DNA of 64,000 bases from Eustoma russellianum (lineage: Eukaryota > Streptophyta > Magnoliopsida > Gentianales > Gentianaceae): positions 33,999,657 through 34,063,656 of the forward strand of contig AP025043.1 of NCBI GenBank assembly GCA_036186865.1, written 5' to 3'. Below the pieces are notes generated by a model. That model ran no database searches. It worked only from the letters and a program-made list of their open reading frames with translations, and was not told the origin of the DNA. Positions 33,998 through 45,300 of this stretch are shown here, one piece after another. The first letter of the stretch is position 1, and each line of letters opens with the position of its first letter. The position numbers and the translations under genes are program-made.

Positions 33998-36481
33998 TCA
34001 GGTGTGAGCAATTAATCCAAGTCTTGCACGTAAATGCTCAAAGATAGCTTGATTAAGGGGTTTAGTGAATATGTCAGCTACTTGTTGATCAGTTCTAACA
34101 TGTTCAATGTGTATATGTCCAAGATTAACATGATCACGGAGAAAATGATAACGTACTTCTATATGCTTTGCCTTAGAGTGTAGTACAGGGTTTTTAGACA
34201 AATTTATAGCACTTGTACTATCACAATAGATGGGGATATTATTTACTTGTATTTCAAAGTCTGAAAGTTGTTGTTTAATCCATAATAGTTGAGTACAACA
34301 TAGACTTAAAGCCATATATTCTGCTTCAGTAGTGGAAAGTGCAACACTAGATTGTTTCTTTGAAAACCAAGATATTAGTGAGTTTCCTAGGAATTGACAT
34401 GTTCCACTAGTGCTCTTTCTATCTACTCTACATCCACCATAATCTGCATCTGAATATGCATGTAGACTTAGACTAGATTGTCTATCATACCATAAGCCTA
34501 ATGTTGGTGTATGTTGAAGATATCTAAATATTCTTTTTACAGCTTTAAAGTGTGACAACTTAGGCATACTTTGAAATCTCGCACACATACATACTGCAAA
34601 CATAATATCAGGTCTACTAGCAGTTAGATATAGCAATGAACCAATCATAGACCTATATAGTTTTTCATCAAATGCAACACCATTTTCATCTTTGTCTAAT
34701 TTTGTTGAAGTACACATTGGTGTTGGAGATGGTTTCAAGTTTTCAAAGTTGAATTTCTTTATCATATCTCTTATGTATTTGGCTTGATTGATATGTATAC
34801 CACTTGATGTTTGTTTTATTTGCAAGCCTAAGAAATAGTTTAATTCACCAACCATAGACATTTCAAACTCAGACTTCATACAATCTTCAAAGTCTTTTAC
34901 TAAGTTAGGATTAGTTGAACCAAAGATTATGTCATCTACATATATTTGTATTACAAGCAAATCTTTGTCTTTCTTTTTCAAGAATAAGGTACTATCTATG
35001 GTTCCTCTTTGAAAATTGTTACTTAGTAAAAAGTTGGCAAATCTTTCATACCATGCACGGGGGGCTTGTTTCAAACCATATAAGGCTTTCTTAAGTTTAT
35101 ATACATGATTAGGGTTCTTTGGATCTTCAAAGCCTGGTGGTTGTTTAACAAAAACTTCTTCTTGGATATAACCATTTAAGAATGCACTCTTAACATCCAT
35201 TTGGAATAGTTTGATGTTATTATAACATGCAAAAGCTAATAAGAGGCGTATGGATTCTAATCTTGCTACGGGGGCAAATGTTTCATCGTAATCAATACCC
35301 TCTTCTTGATTATATCCTTGAGCTACAAGTCTTGCTTTATTTCTTACTACAACCCCTTGTTCATTCATTTTGTTCCTAAACACCCATTTAGTTCCAATGA
35401 TTGATTTATCCTCGGGTTTAGGTACTAAATCCCACACATTGTTTCTTTCAAATTGGTTTAACTCTTCATGCATTGCATCTATCCAATATGCATCGTTTAA
35501 GGCATCATTCACATTCTTAGGTTCAATTTGGGATATAAGTGCATGCCATTGATCATATTCATTAGGATCTATTTGCCTACGTGTTCTAACCCCTTGATTT
35601 ACATCTCCTATGATAAGTTCTTGAGGATGCTTTTGTTTATCTCTTATTTGCCACCAATTACTTGGTTGTGCATCTTCAATAGGTTCATGATGTTCAATAG
35701 GTTGGTTAGGCACATTTTCTTCATTATGTTCTTGTGTAGGGGGAGTATGAACTTCATGCATTTCAAGAGTGTGATTTGGTGTTTCAATTTGATCATTTGT
35801 AGGTGGTAGGATAAGTTCATCTTCATCATGAAGTATTTGATCATTTGGTACATAGATTTCATGTTGATTACTTGTTTGGAGATATGCATTTTCATTGAAC
35901 TTCACATGTATAGATTCAACTATCTTTCTTGTTTGTGCATTATAACATCTATATGCTTTAGAGTTCATTGAATATCCCACAAATATATGTTCATCAGACT
36001 TAGGATCAAACTTATCTAAGTTATCTTTTGTGTTCAATACAAAGCATTTACAACCAAAGACTTTTAGATAGTTTACTTTTGGAAGTCGTCCATTTAAGAT
36101 TTCAAATGGTGTTTTGTTCAATTTCTTTCTTATTGATAGTCTGTTGATCATATAACTTGAAGTGTTTACTGCTTCAGCCCATAAGAATTTAGGTACTTTG
36201 TTTTCTACCATCATTGTTCTTGCTACTTCTTGAATAGTCCTATTCTTTCTTTCAACTACACCATTAAGTTGAGGAGTTCTTGGTGGGGAGAATTCATGTT
36301 TTATACCCTTTTCATTACAGAATTTGATTAATTCACTATTTTTAAACTCACCACCTCTATCACTCCTTATCTTAATAACATGTGATTCATGTTCATTTTC
36401 AAGTTGTCTAATTAGATTAGCTATAGATGATGCACTTTCATCTTTTGAAGCAAGAAACAATGTCCAAGTATATCTTGAGAA
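33998..36481 (-). CDS. CopC pol, C-terminal 828 codons (split by solo LTR)
   Basis: The segment contains the rest of integrase (SDRGGEF, NGVVERKNRT), the RT (LFQMDVKSAFLNG, YVDDIIFGS) and RNase H (YSDADYGG, STTEAEY, CDSTSAI, ADIFTKPL), ending in a stop at 33998. It is open without interruption. The N-terminal 243 codons are at 39426-40154. The two lengths sum to 3213 bp, exactly the CopD pol length, so the solo LTR is the only lesion visible. The first Met within this part (36460) is internal and is not a natural start. Confidence 0.9.
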   Translation of the reverse strand, partial: FSRYTWTLFLASKDESASSIANLIRQLENEHESHVIKIRSDRGGEFKNSELIKFCNEKGIKHEFSPPRTPQLNGVVERKNRTIQEVARTMMVENKVPKFLWAEAVNTSSYMINRLSIRKKLNKTPFEILNGRLPKVNYLKVFGCKCFVLNTKDNLDKFDPKSDEHIFVGYSMNSKAYRCYNAQTRKIVESIHVKFNENAYLQTSNQHEIYVPNDQILHDEDELILPPTNDQIETPNHTLEMHEVHTPPTQEHNEENVPNQPIEHHEPIEDAQPSNWWQIRDKQKHPQELIIGDVNQGVRTRRQIDPNEYDQWHALISQIEPKNVNDALNDAYWIDAMHEELNQFERNNVWDLVPKPEDKSIIGTKWVFRNKMNEQGVVVRNKARLVAQGYNQEEGIDYDETFAPVARLESIRLLLAFACYNNIKLFQMDVKSAFLNGYIQEEVFVKQPPGFEDPKNPNHVYKLKKALYGLKQAPRAWYERFANFLLSNNFQRGTIDSTLFLKKKDKDLLVIQIYVDDIIFGSTNPNLVKDFEDCMKSEFEMSMVGELNYFLGLQIKQTSSGIHINQAKYIRDMIKKFNFENLKPSPTPMCTSTKLDKDENGVAFDEKLYRSMIGSLLYLTASRPDIMFAVCMCARFQSMPKLSHFKAVKRIFRYLQHTPTLGLWYDRQSSLSLHAYSDADYGGCRVDRKSTSGTCQFLGNSLISWFSKKQSSVALSTTEAEYMALSLCCTQLLWIKQQLSDFEIQVNNIPIYCDSTSAINLSKNPVLHSKAKHIEVRYHFLRDHVNLGHIHIEHVRTDQQVADIFTKPLNQAIFEHLRARLGLIAHT
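36477..36481. repeat. Left target-site duplication of CopS (GAGAA)
   Basis: GAGAA before the LTR start at 36482 is repeated at 39421-39425. Confidence 0.95.
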
Positions 36482-39420
36482 TGTTGGACCTGTATAGCAC
36501 CACTAGAGGGGGGGGGTGAATAGTGGATTAGCGGAAATTACACTATAATTACCTTCAAAAACTTGTTTGAAAACCCCTTTGCCTCTTTAGTCTCAGATTC
36601 TGAAATTTCCAGAAACAGTTCACCGTTTTGAGTGCTTCGGTTGAACCACTTATACACCTGTGTAAGCTCTCAAACTTGGCAGAGATCAAGTTTAGTATGT
36701 TTATAGTATGTCATAAAAAATTCAGCCAATTCTAAGCAAGTTAGCACGTTCAACTAAGCAAGAAAAGTAAAGTGTGCAATTCTGGCAGTTTCAGGCAGAA
36801 TGTTTGCTAAACTTCAAACGATAATATCTCAAAATCTACCCGTGCTATTTTGATGAATCTTATGTCAAATTAAACCTCAAGATGTCTAGTTTAATTTGAT
36901 ATAAGGCTCACTCCAAGATTCGTAGGATAGCCTGTTCAAATTGAACAAGTTTTGCACACTGGTCAGAATTGTTCACAGAATGTAGCAACAATTTTATGAA
37001 GACGATTTGAATGGGCTAAACACCTTAGAATTTAGTGATTCTTGCGGCTACTGAAAGCTAACACATTGAAGTATAACATATCCAAAATTCATGCAATTCT
37101 AAGACTGTTTGCTTGTTCAATTATACGTGCCAAGTTAGTGTAAATCTCAGGCAGAAAACAGTAAGTGCAGGAAATAAGTAAAGAACACAAGGAATTATCC
37201 TGGTTCGGTCAATGTGACCTACTCCAGTCCCAAGAGACACCTTCTCTTGGATTTCACTAATCACCAAACACCAAAGTCACCTTACAAAGCCAAAGGAAGA
37301 AGCTTTTCACCAACTTCTTCAAGAGGCTGCACCAAAACGTCACCTTTGCACCTTTTGCACCTTTTGCTCACCTCTAAGGAGTAAGCTTTATACACCAGCT
37401 TCTCCTTCACAAATATGTCGTATAAAGGTGTTGAAAATGACAAGAATTGAAGAACTATACAATCATAAAGCCTTTACAAACGTGTTCTTCAATAGAGAAG
37501 AGAAGAAGAGAAGAATGGAGACAAAGAGCTAATGTCTTGCTTTGCTTTCTTTGCTTTCGTTTTTGATGCTCTTTCTCTTCACCCTTTGGAGCTATTTATA
37601 GCCAAGAGATCAGCCTAGTAGCTCCTCAACATAGCCGTTTGGATGGATGAGAATGGATAAGAAATCAGCACTTTTCTAGCCACCAAAATCCAGCCTTTGA
37701 AATTCAAACTAAACCTGACCGTTTGTTGCTTTGACATGGTCTTCAAATCTGAATTTTTATCCTCTTATGAACGTTGGAGATGAGGTGGAAATAGGCTTCA
37801 TTTAAATGTTTAAAAAACAGCTCCAATCAGCAATGTACATGTGTAAATATCTTGCCATGTATGCGTGTGTTTTTGAACAGATTTTTGCCCTTCTTTTTGA
37901 ATGCCAAAATGACGTTGAAAGAGGTTGAAAAAGGCTCCACATGAACGTTTGGATGAACGTTAGTATGACCTAAAAAATAGGCATTGGATAATAACTAGAA
38001 ATCAGCCACATCTTTTAATTTGAATAAGTCTTCAATTCTTTATCATATATGGCCGTTGGTATGTGCTAATAGAGATCAGCCAAGTCTTTTTTGAATAAGT
38101 CTTCAACATTTTGAACCACATAGCCGTTGCATATTTGCTAAAATATAGAGAGAATTCAGCTAGCCTTTGAACTTGACTTGGTCTTCAACTTTTGAATATA
38201 TGTAGCCGTTTGAATATAAGAGATTTTTGCTCCAATCTTTGAACAAAATATAGCCGTTTGCTTTGAGAGAATTTTGCTCCATATTTCAACTAAGATAGCC
38301 GTTTGTAACATGATAAGAATAGCCAAGAATAATCACTTAAAATCAGCACCAAAATAGTAGCTTAATCCACCTTGCCTTGACTTGTTCAAAATCTGAATTT
38401 TGAACATAATTTGCGTGCCATCATCCAATAACCGTGTGCACAATATAATATATAGTCTTCAACATGTAGCATAGAAAACCATATAAAGAATACCAAGAAT
38501 TCCAAGAAAACCATAGATGTGATCACCATAATATAAGAATTCCTCTTGAGATACCATGCTGCCCGTTTCCATAAAAATAGGGCACGTACCATATGTGACA
38601 TAAACACATATAAATATCATATGAACAATATATAACATGTTGGAAGATCAATTGGCAAGTGAAATGACCAGAATACCCTTCAGCACAAAAATAGGAACTT
38701 TGTCCTAGGATGAACCTAGACATGGTGCTGCTCCAGATTCATTTTTTGCCATGATGTGACATGACTTATAAATGTGTCATATGATCATATAAGTCCGTTG
38801 GAAGAAGACCAAATAAGAATGAGAAGTCCAAATGATGAAATTACCAAAATAGCCCTTATATAGGTCAATAAGCTTCCCACCGGGTCAACTCAGTTTTAAC
38901 CCGTGCCAAGCATGCTCTTCCTCAGCCAATTAGATTCTAAATTGAATAAGGATCAAGTGGGCTTTTGAATGACTCAATTTGGAGTTCATTTGCTCAAGAT
39001 ATGAACCAAAACCTGCAATAGGATACTAAACCGAACAATTTGCCTTATATTGTAAGTCATGTGACTTCAAGGCTTGGTTAGTTCATATAATAAACATGTA
39101 TTGACATATATATCATCCAAGATCAGTTTGAACATGTCTTGATTAAGATATGTGATTGAATTGGCCAAGTTCAATCTCATGATCTTAATCAAACTTGTTC
39201 AATCTTGATTCATTCAAGCAATTTCACATTTAGCTCATAAGTTCATAAGTTCATGTCTTGCACAATCAATTTCATATGTAAACGTTACACACATATATAT
39301 CACATATGCATTTTCTAATCACAACAATTACACATATGCACACATATACATTTTGCACAACAATTACACATATGCTCACATATACATTTTGCAATCACTC
39401 AAACATACTATATCTCAACA
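36482..39420 (-). mobile_element. CopS: solo LTR (2939 bp) inside CopC pol
   Basis: A single LTR from TGTTGGACC to TCTCAACA with no internal region and perfect GAGAA flanks: an insertion followed by LTR-LTR recombination. It is longer and visibly more divergent than the CopC LTRs, with a nine-G tract and more AACGGCTA motifs, so it is a distinct subfamily. It breaks the integrase frame after VIVDDFS. A chance extension of the broken frame into the LTR ends after three residues. Confidence 0.94.
37631..38305 (-). promoter_or_regulatory. AACGG motif cluster in CopS U3 (MSA-like)
   Basis: Upstream of the sense TATA box (complement of 37593-37600) seven AACGG cores occur on the minus strand: near 37632, 37718, 38051, 38121, 38213, 38251 and 38296. 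Most extend to AACGGCTA. The consensus for the plant mitosis-specific activator bound by MYB3R factors is YCYAACGGYYA. These sites match at 9-10 of 11 positions; perfect ones occur in the CopB and CopC LTRs. Function is inferred. Confidence 0.5.
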
Positions 39421-39425
39421 GAGAA

Positions 39426-40154
39426 ATCATCAACTATTACACATACATAATAACTTCCACCTAAGCTTCTTGTTCTACATGGACCAAATAAGTCTATATG
39501 CAAGAGTTCTAGTATTCTTGATGTTGTGACCTCGGTTTTAGGCTTAAGGGATTCTCTAACATGTTTGCCTTTGATACAAGATTCACATAGTTGAAAATCA
39601 TTCAAGTTAAGTTTAGGCAATCCTTTAACAAGACTTTTAGCGTGTAGTTTTTCTAAGGTTGATATACCAATGTGTCCTAAACGTCTATGCCAAAGATTGG
39701 GATCAGATTCATGTGAAACAAGACATTTTGTGTTACTACTTAGCATATCATCCATGTTAAGCACATATATGTTTCCTTCACGTTTTCCTTTTAACACAAC
39801 TTGATTGTTTTTATCCATTATCTTACAAGAAGTGGAGGAGAAGAGAACATTCAAGTTGTTGTCACATAGTTGAGAAACACTTAAAAGCTCAAAGGTTAAG
39901 TTACTTACAAGTAGGACGTTTTTGATCTCAAACTTGTTTGGATCACCAACCTTGCCTTTGCCAATTATTTGGCCCTGGTTGTTGTCTCCAAAGGTGACTT
40001 TGCCACCTTTTGCAACGTTTTTAAGTGTGCTAAACAAATTTTTGTTGCCCGTCATATGTCTTGAGCAACCACTATCAACTATCCAATTGGCTTTGTTCTT
40101 TTCATCTTCTTTGTTGTTATAACCAGCAACTTGTCTTTCTTTGATGTTATGTAC
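39426..40154 (-). CDS. CopC pol, N-terminal 243 codons
   Basis: Protease WIVDSGCSRHMTG near residues 24-36, a GGKVTFGDN block, and the integrase HHCC zinc region (WHRRLGH...CESC) followed by HIDLFG. The frame opens at GTA after the TAG of the intron-like segment; the first ATG is the Met of HMTG, inside the protease, so this is not an independent gene start. It continues at 36481 once the solo LTR is disregarded. Confidence 0.9.
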
Positions 40155-40246
40155 CTACAAATGTAAATAACAACTTAGGTACCCTTTGATTTTGGGTCCT
40201 TTCAAGGTTAGACAAGTTAAGTTCATGTTAGTGTACCTTTAGGTAC
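40155..40246 (-). other. Candidate gag-pol intron, CopC copy (92 nt)
   Basis: Same segment as at 11715-11806: donor-like GTACCT after TGG, CTAAC words, and acceptor-like TTTACATTTGTAG. It overlaps the end of gag. Confidence 0.5.
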
Positions 40247-42343
40247 CCAAACTTGAACAACCTTTCTTGGTTTTGAAATGTTAAAATCATGTTGCATATA
40301 ATGAACAAATAGTGGATTTTGATACATAGAATATGATTGAAAAGGGGCTGCACATTTATGTCTAGTTGAATAAGCATTGTAAGTTCTATATGCATTTGAA
40401 TGTTGCCATGTATATGAGTTATATCTTGGCCGTGTATACGCAAGATGTTGTGTGTGTCTAGGCCGTGTGTTGTAAACTGATTTAGGCCGAGAGTATGTCA
40501 TGTTCTTCACATAAGCATGTTGTTGCATATAAGGCATAACTTGAGCAGATTTCATACTACTTTGTTTAGGCATTCTTGTATACATGTAAGCATGGTTTCT
40601 AGATGTATTTGCCTTCCTATATGTTGATGCATTTTGCAATCTTTGTGATGAAGGTGGTGTGGGCAGAATAGGTTCATTTCTAAATGCATTTGGCCTATAT
40701 TTCATGTTGGTTGAAGATGATACAAATGTTGTTTCCTTAGGTGTGTATTCAGCTTCTTTAACATATCCAAGACCTTGTTTGTCATTTCCATGCTTTTGAG
40801 ATGCAATAAGAGTGTCTAACATGTTGGAACCATTCTTAAATTGTTCTAAAAATTTGATCAAGTCTAGGTTGCATGCTTTTAATGATTCAAATTCAGTTTG
40901 TATTTCATGTAATTTAGACTTTAAAACGTTGTAATCAACACATTGCACACATTGCACATTTTCATGTTTGTTCTTAAGTTCCTTAATCTGATTTTGCATT
41001 GAACTAATAGTGTTAGATGATTCAAGTTGAAGAACTTCTAGTTGAGAAGTTAGATTCAAGTTAGACGTCTCCAACTTGTTCTTCTCCTCAACTATTCTTT
41101 TCTTCTCCTTGGATAGCTTCTTATATCTATCATGCAACTTTTCTAATTCATCCAACAATTCATCTTGAGTAAAATCACATTCAGAGTCAGAATCGAATGT
41201 TACCTCATTTGTAGACTTTGAAGCCAAACATGTTTGTGCAACTTCAGGTTCCTCCTCGGATTCGGATGAAGATGTGTCATCCCAAGTGCTTGAACTTGCC
41301 TTGAGAGCTTTCTTCCTCCTTTGCATAGGTTCTACTCTAGTTTTTGTCCTTGTCTTTTCATCCATGTCACGGTTTTTGTTCTTGTTTGGACAATCATATG
41401 ATATGTGTCCTTGTTTGCCACATTCATAACACTTAAGTTCTTTATCATACCATTTACCATCTTGTTTGTTAGATTTCACATTGATAGGGGCAGCTGATTT
41501 TGCTTGTCTTTTAGTTGGTCTTTTCTTGAAAAACTTCCTTAAACGCCTAGCTAACAACATTATGTCTTCTTCATCACTTTCATCATCACTTTCATACTCG
41601 GCTTGATTAGATGATTCGGGTTCATTTGTTACAAATGCAAGTGATTTAGACTTGTTACTAGTTTCAGCCTTTCTTATATTCAACTTGTTTTCATAAACTT
41701 TTAAAGAGCCTATCAATTCATCAAGTTTTATTTGAGAAAGATCTTTGCTTTCTTCAATGGCACTAACTTTGGCATCCCATTCAATTGGCAAACTTCTCAA
41801 AACTTTTTGCACTTTTTCTTTCATCAAAAACGTTTTACCAAGGGATTCAAGTGAGTTGTATAAGTTTGTAAGCCTTAAATCCATATCAACAATTGATTCA
41901 TTAGGCAGTAAATGAAATGTTTCAAGTGTAGTCATTAACATGTTAATCTTTGATTCCTTTACTTGATTAGTTCCTTCATGCTTCATTTCAAGACATTTCC
42001 ACATATCCTTTGCACTTAAACATGAAGAGACATAGGCAGATTCACTCCTACTTAAACCATTCAACAATAATTGCATTGCTTTAGCATTAAGACTCATTTT
42101 CTTTTTATCTTCATCACTCCAATCTTTTCTATATTTCTCAACTTCTTGTGATAAGCCATCAATTATAACATGCTTAGTAGGCACATAAGGTCCATCTTCA
42201 ATGATGGACCACAAGTCTATATCAATAGCCATTAAGAACAATTTCATCCTAAGTTTCCAATGACTAAAGTTTTCTCCATCAAAAAGAGGTGGTCTTTGTG
42301 TGGACATGCCTTCTAATTCTATTTTCATGTGTGACTTAGACAT
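40223..42343 (-). CDS. CopC gag, 706 aa, intact
   Basis: This is full-length copia Gag, which forms the particle and binds RNA. A UBN2-type structural domain spans about residues 15-225, followed by an acidic Ser/Asp/Glu patch near 250-260. The zinc knuckle Cys305, Cys308, His313, Cys318 comes next. A second Ser/Glu-rich patch, a long Lys/Glu/Leu coiled-coil-like segment (about 385-490) and a Tyr/Arg/Pro-rich tail with repeated TRPR motifs complete the protein. The ATG at 42341-42343 is the first after the PBS and is shared with CopA, CopB and CopE. The frame ends at TGA inside the intron-like segment. Confidence 0.94.
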   Translation of the reverse strand: MSKSHMKIELEGMSTQRPPLFDGENFSHWKLRMKLFLMAIDIDLWSIIEDGPYVPTKHVIIDGLSQEVEKYRKDWSDEDKKKMSLNAKAMQLLLNGLSRSESAYVSSCLSAKDMWKCLEMKHEGTNQVKESKINMLMTTLETFHLLPNESIVDMDLRLTNLYNSLESLGKTFLMKEKVQKVLRSLPIEWDAKVSAIEESKDLSQIKLDELIGSLKVYENKLNIRKAETSNKSKSLAFVTNEPESSNQAEYESDDESDEEDIMLLARRLRKFFKKRPTKRQAKSAAPINVKSNKQDGKWYDKELKCYECGKQGHISYDCPNKNKNRDMDEKTRTKTRVEPMQRRKKALKASSSTWDDTSSSESEEEPEVAQTCLASKSTNEVTFDSDSECDFTQDELLDELEKLHDRYKKLSKEKKRIVEEKNKLETSNLNLTSQLEVLQLESSNTISSMQNQIKELKNKHENVQCVQCVDYNVLKSKLHEIQTEFESLKACNLDLIKFLEQFKNGSNMLDTLIASQKHGNDKQGLGYVKEAEYTPKETTFVSSSTNMKYRPNAFRNEPILPTPPSSQRLQNASTYRKANTSRNHAYMYTRMPKQSSMKSAQVMPYMQQHAYVKNMTYSRPKSVYNTRPRHTQHLAYTRPRYNSYTWQHSNAYRTYNAYSTRHKCAAPFQSYSMYQNPLFVHYMQHDFNISKPRKVVQVWVPKGTLT

Positions 42344-42515
42344 GCTTCTTAGTGTGTGAGAAAACGTTTAAAACACTTATAAGAGAGAAAGAAAGTGTCA
42401 CCTTGTTGTAGATACCAAATATGAAGAATATAAGACAACCAGAAAATTTCCAGCAACTTTGCAACTTGGAGTGTAAACTGTTTTCAGCTCAAATAAGAAT
42501 ATGGTGCTCAACCTT

Positions 42516-42527
42516 GCTCTGATACCA
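42516..42527 (-). promoter_or_regulatory. CopC primer-binding site (initiator tRNA-Met)
   Basis: The complement reads TGGTATCAGAGC, two bases from the 5' LTR end at 42530. Confidence 0.95.
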
Positions 42528-42529
42528 AT

Positions 42530-45300
42530 TGTTGGACCTGTATAGCACCACTAGAGGGGGGGGTGAATAGTGGGTTAGCGGAAATTACACTACAATTACC
42601 TTCAAAAACTTGTTTGAAGACCCCTTTGCCTCTTTAGCCTCAGATTCTGGAAATTCCAGAAACAGTTCACTACTTTGAACGTTTTGGTTGAACCACTTAT
42701 ACACCTGTGCAAGCTCTCAAACTTGGCAGAGATCAAGTTTAGAATGTTTATAATATGTCATAAAAAATTCAGTCAATTCCAAGCAAGTTAGCACGTTCAA
42801 ATAAGCAAGAGAAGTAAAGTGTGCAATTCTGGCAGTTTCAGGCAGAATGTTAGCTTAACTTCAAACGATAATATCTCAAAATCTACCCGTGCTATTTTGA
42901 TGAATCTTATGTCAAATTAAACCTCAAGATGTCTAGTTTAATTTGATATAAGGCTCACTCCAAGATTTGAAGGATAGCCTATTCAAATTGCACAAGTTTG
43001 CACACTGGTCAGAACTGTTCACAGAATGTAGCAACAATTTTGTGAAGATGATTTGAATATGCTAAACACCTTAGAATTTAGTGATTCTTGCGGCTAATGA
43101 AAGCTAACACATTGAAGTATAATATATCCAAAATTCATGCAATTCTAAGACTGTTTGCTTGTTCAATTATACGTGCCAAGTTAGTGTAATTCTCAGGCAG
43201 AAAACAGTAAGTGCAGGAAATAAGTAAAGAACACAAGGAATTATCCTGGTTCGGTCAATGTGACCTACTCCAGTCCCAAGAGACACCTTCTCTTGGATTT
43301 CACTAAACACCAAACACCAAAGTCACCTTACAAAGCCAAAGGAAGAAGCTTTTCACCAACTTCTTCAAGAGGCTGCACCAAAACTGAAAATCAGCACTAG
43401 TTTGTTTCACCTTTGCACCTTTGCACCTTTTGCTCACCTCTAAGGAGTAAGCTTTATACACCAGCTTCTCCCTTACAATATGTCGTTTACAAGGTGTTGA
43501 AATGACAAGAAATGAAGAACTATACAATCATAAAGCTTGCTACAAATGTGTTCTTCAATAGAGAAGAGAAGAAGAAAAGAATGGAGACAAAGAGCTAATT
43601 GTCTTGCTTGCTTTCTTTGTTGCTTTCGTTGGTGTGCTTTTCCTCTTCATCTTTGGTGCTATTTATAGCCAAGAGGACAGCCTATAGGCTCCTTAAAGTA
43701 GCCGTTTGGAATGGATGAGAATGGGAGAAAATTCAGCACCTTTTTAGCTACCAAAATTCATCATTTGACTTTCAAGATAAATCTGAATTTTTGAATGCTT
43801 TGAAATAGTCTTCCAACCTGAACTTTTATCCCATTATAGCCGTTGGAATGAGATAGACAATGGCTCCATTTGAATGTTTAAAAGACAGCTCCAATCAGCA
43901 ATATCCATGTGTAAATAACTTGCCATGTGTGCAGCTGAATTGGCATGTATTTTGAACAAATTTGGCTCCTCATTTTGAACATCAAATGGACGTTGGAATG
44001 CCTAGAATCAAGGCATTGGAGAATAGTTCAAAGATAGATAGAAATCACCTTGACTTTGAATTTGAATTAGTCTTCAACTTTGAACATATAGCCGTTTGGT
44101 TTTGCTTTCTTGGTTGAGAGATTTTTGCTCCAACTTTGCTACATTGTAGGACTTGCTTTTTGTCACACAATATAATCTGAACCTTGACCATATATCACAC
44201 GAAATTTTGCTCCAATTTTGACCCAAGTAGCCGTTGAAATATATGCAAGGATAACCATTTGAAATCAGCAATAAAATAGGATTTCTTTTAACTTGCTTTG
44301 ACTTGTTCAAAATCTGAATGTTTGTGCGCCAATATCCATGTGTATCCGTGTGCACACATATAATATATAGTCATTTATGTCTTCAACATGTAGCATAGAA
44401 TACCATATGAAGAATGCCAAGAATTCCAAAAAAACCATAGATGTGATCACCATAATATAAGAATTCCAATTGAGATACCATGCTGCCCATTTCTATAAAT
44501 ATAGGGCACGTACCATATGTGACATAAACACATATAAACATCATATAAACAATATATAACACGTTGGAAGACCCATTGGCAAGTGAAGAGACCAGAATAC
44601 CCCTTAGCACAAAAATAGGAATTTTGTCCTAGGATGAACCTAGACATGGTGCTGCTCCAGATTCATTTTTGCCATGATGTGACATGACTTATAAATGTGT
44701 CATATGATCATATAAATCCGTTGGAAGAAGACCAAATAAGAATGAGAAGTCCAAATGGTGAAATTACCAAAATAACCCTTATAAAGGTCAATAAGCTTCA
44801 CCACCGTGTCAACTCAGTTTTTATCCGTGTCAAGCATGCTTCTCCTCAGCCAATTAGATTCTAAATTGAATAAGGATCATGTGGGCTTTTGAATGACTCA
44901 ATTTGGAGTTCATTTGCCCAAGATATGAACCAAAACCTGCAATAGGATACTAAACCGAGCAATTTGCCTTATATTGTAAGTCATGTGACTTCAAGGCTTG
45001 GTTAGATCATATAATTAACATGTATTGGCATATATATCATCTAAGATCAGTTTGAACATGTCTTGATTTAGACATGTGATTGAATTGGCCAAGTTCAATC
45101 TCATGATCTTAATCAAACTTGTTCAATCTTGATTCATTCAATCAATTTCACATTTAGCTCATAAATTCAATCTCATGCACACATATACTTTAAACGTTAT
45201 ACACACATACATGTTCACATATGCATTTTGCAATATATCACAACAATCTACATGCTCACATATGCATTTTGCAATCATTCAAACATGATATATCACAACA
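42530..45300 (-). repeat. CopC 5' LTR (2771 bp)
   Basis: Partner of 30955-33725 at an exact offset of 11,575 bp with no indels. The TATA box is the complement of 43660-43667; the perfect MSA-type site is the complement of 43837-43847. This LTR would drive CopC transcription leftward. Confidence 0.95.

Larger units (their letters stand above)
30955..45300 (-). mobile_element. CopC: young, full-length Ty1/copia element carrying a nested solo LTR
   Basis: The element is 14,346 bp with CTTTG duplications and LTRs of 2771 bp each. I count three differences between the two LTRs (near 32138, 32919 and 33498 against the copies 11,575 bp downstream), about 0.1 percent. Removing CopS and one GAGAA leaves 11,402 bp with a 706-codon gag and a 1071-codon pol (including stop), equal to CopD pol. 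At insertion it was probably autonomous. It sits inside the Gyp4 RNase H region. Confidence 0.94.
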
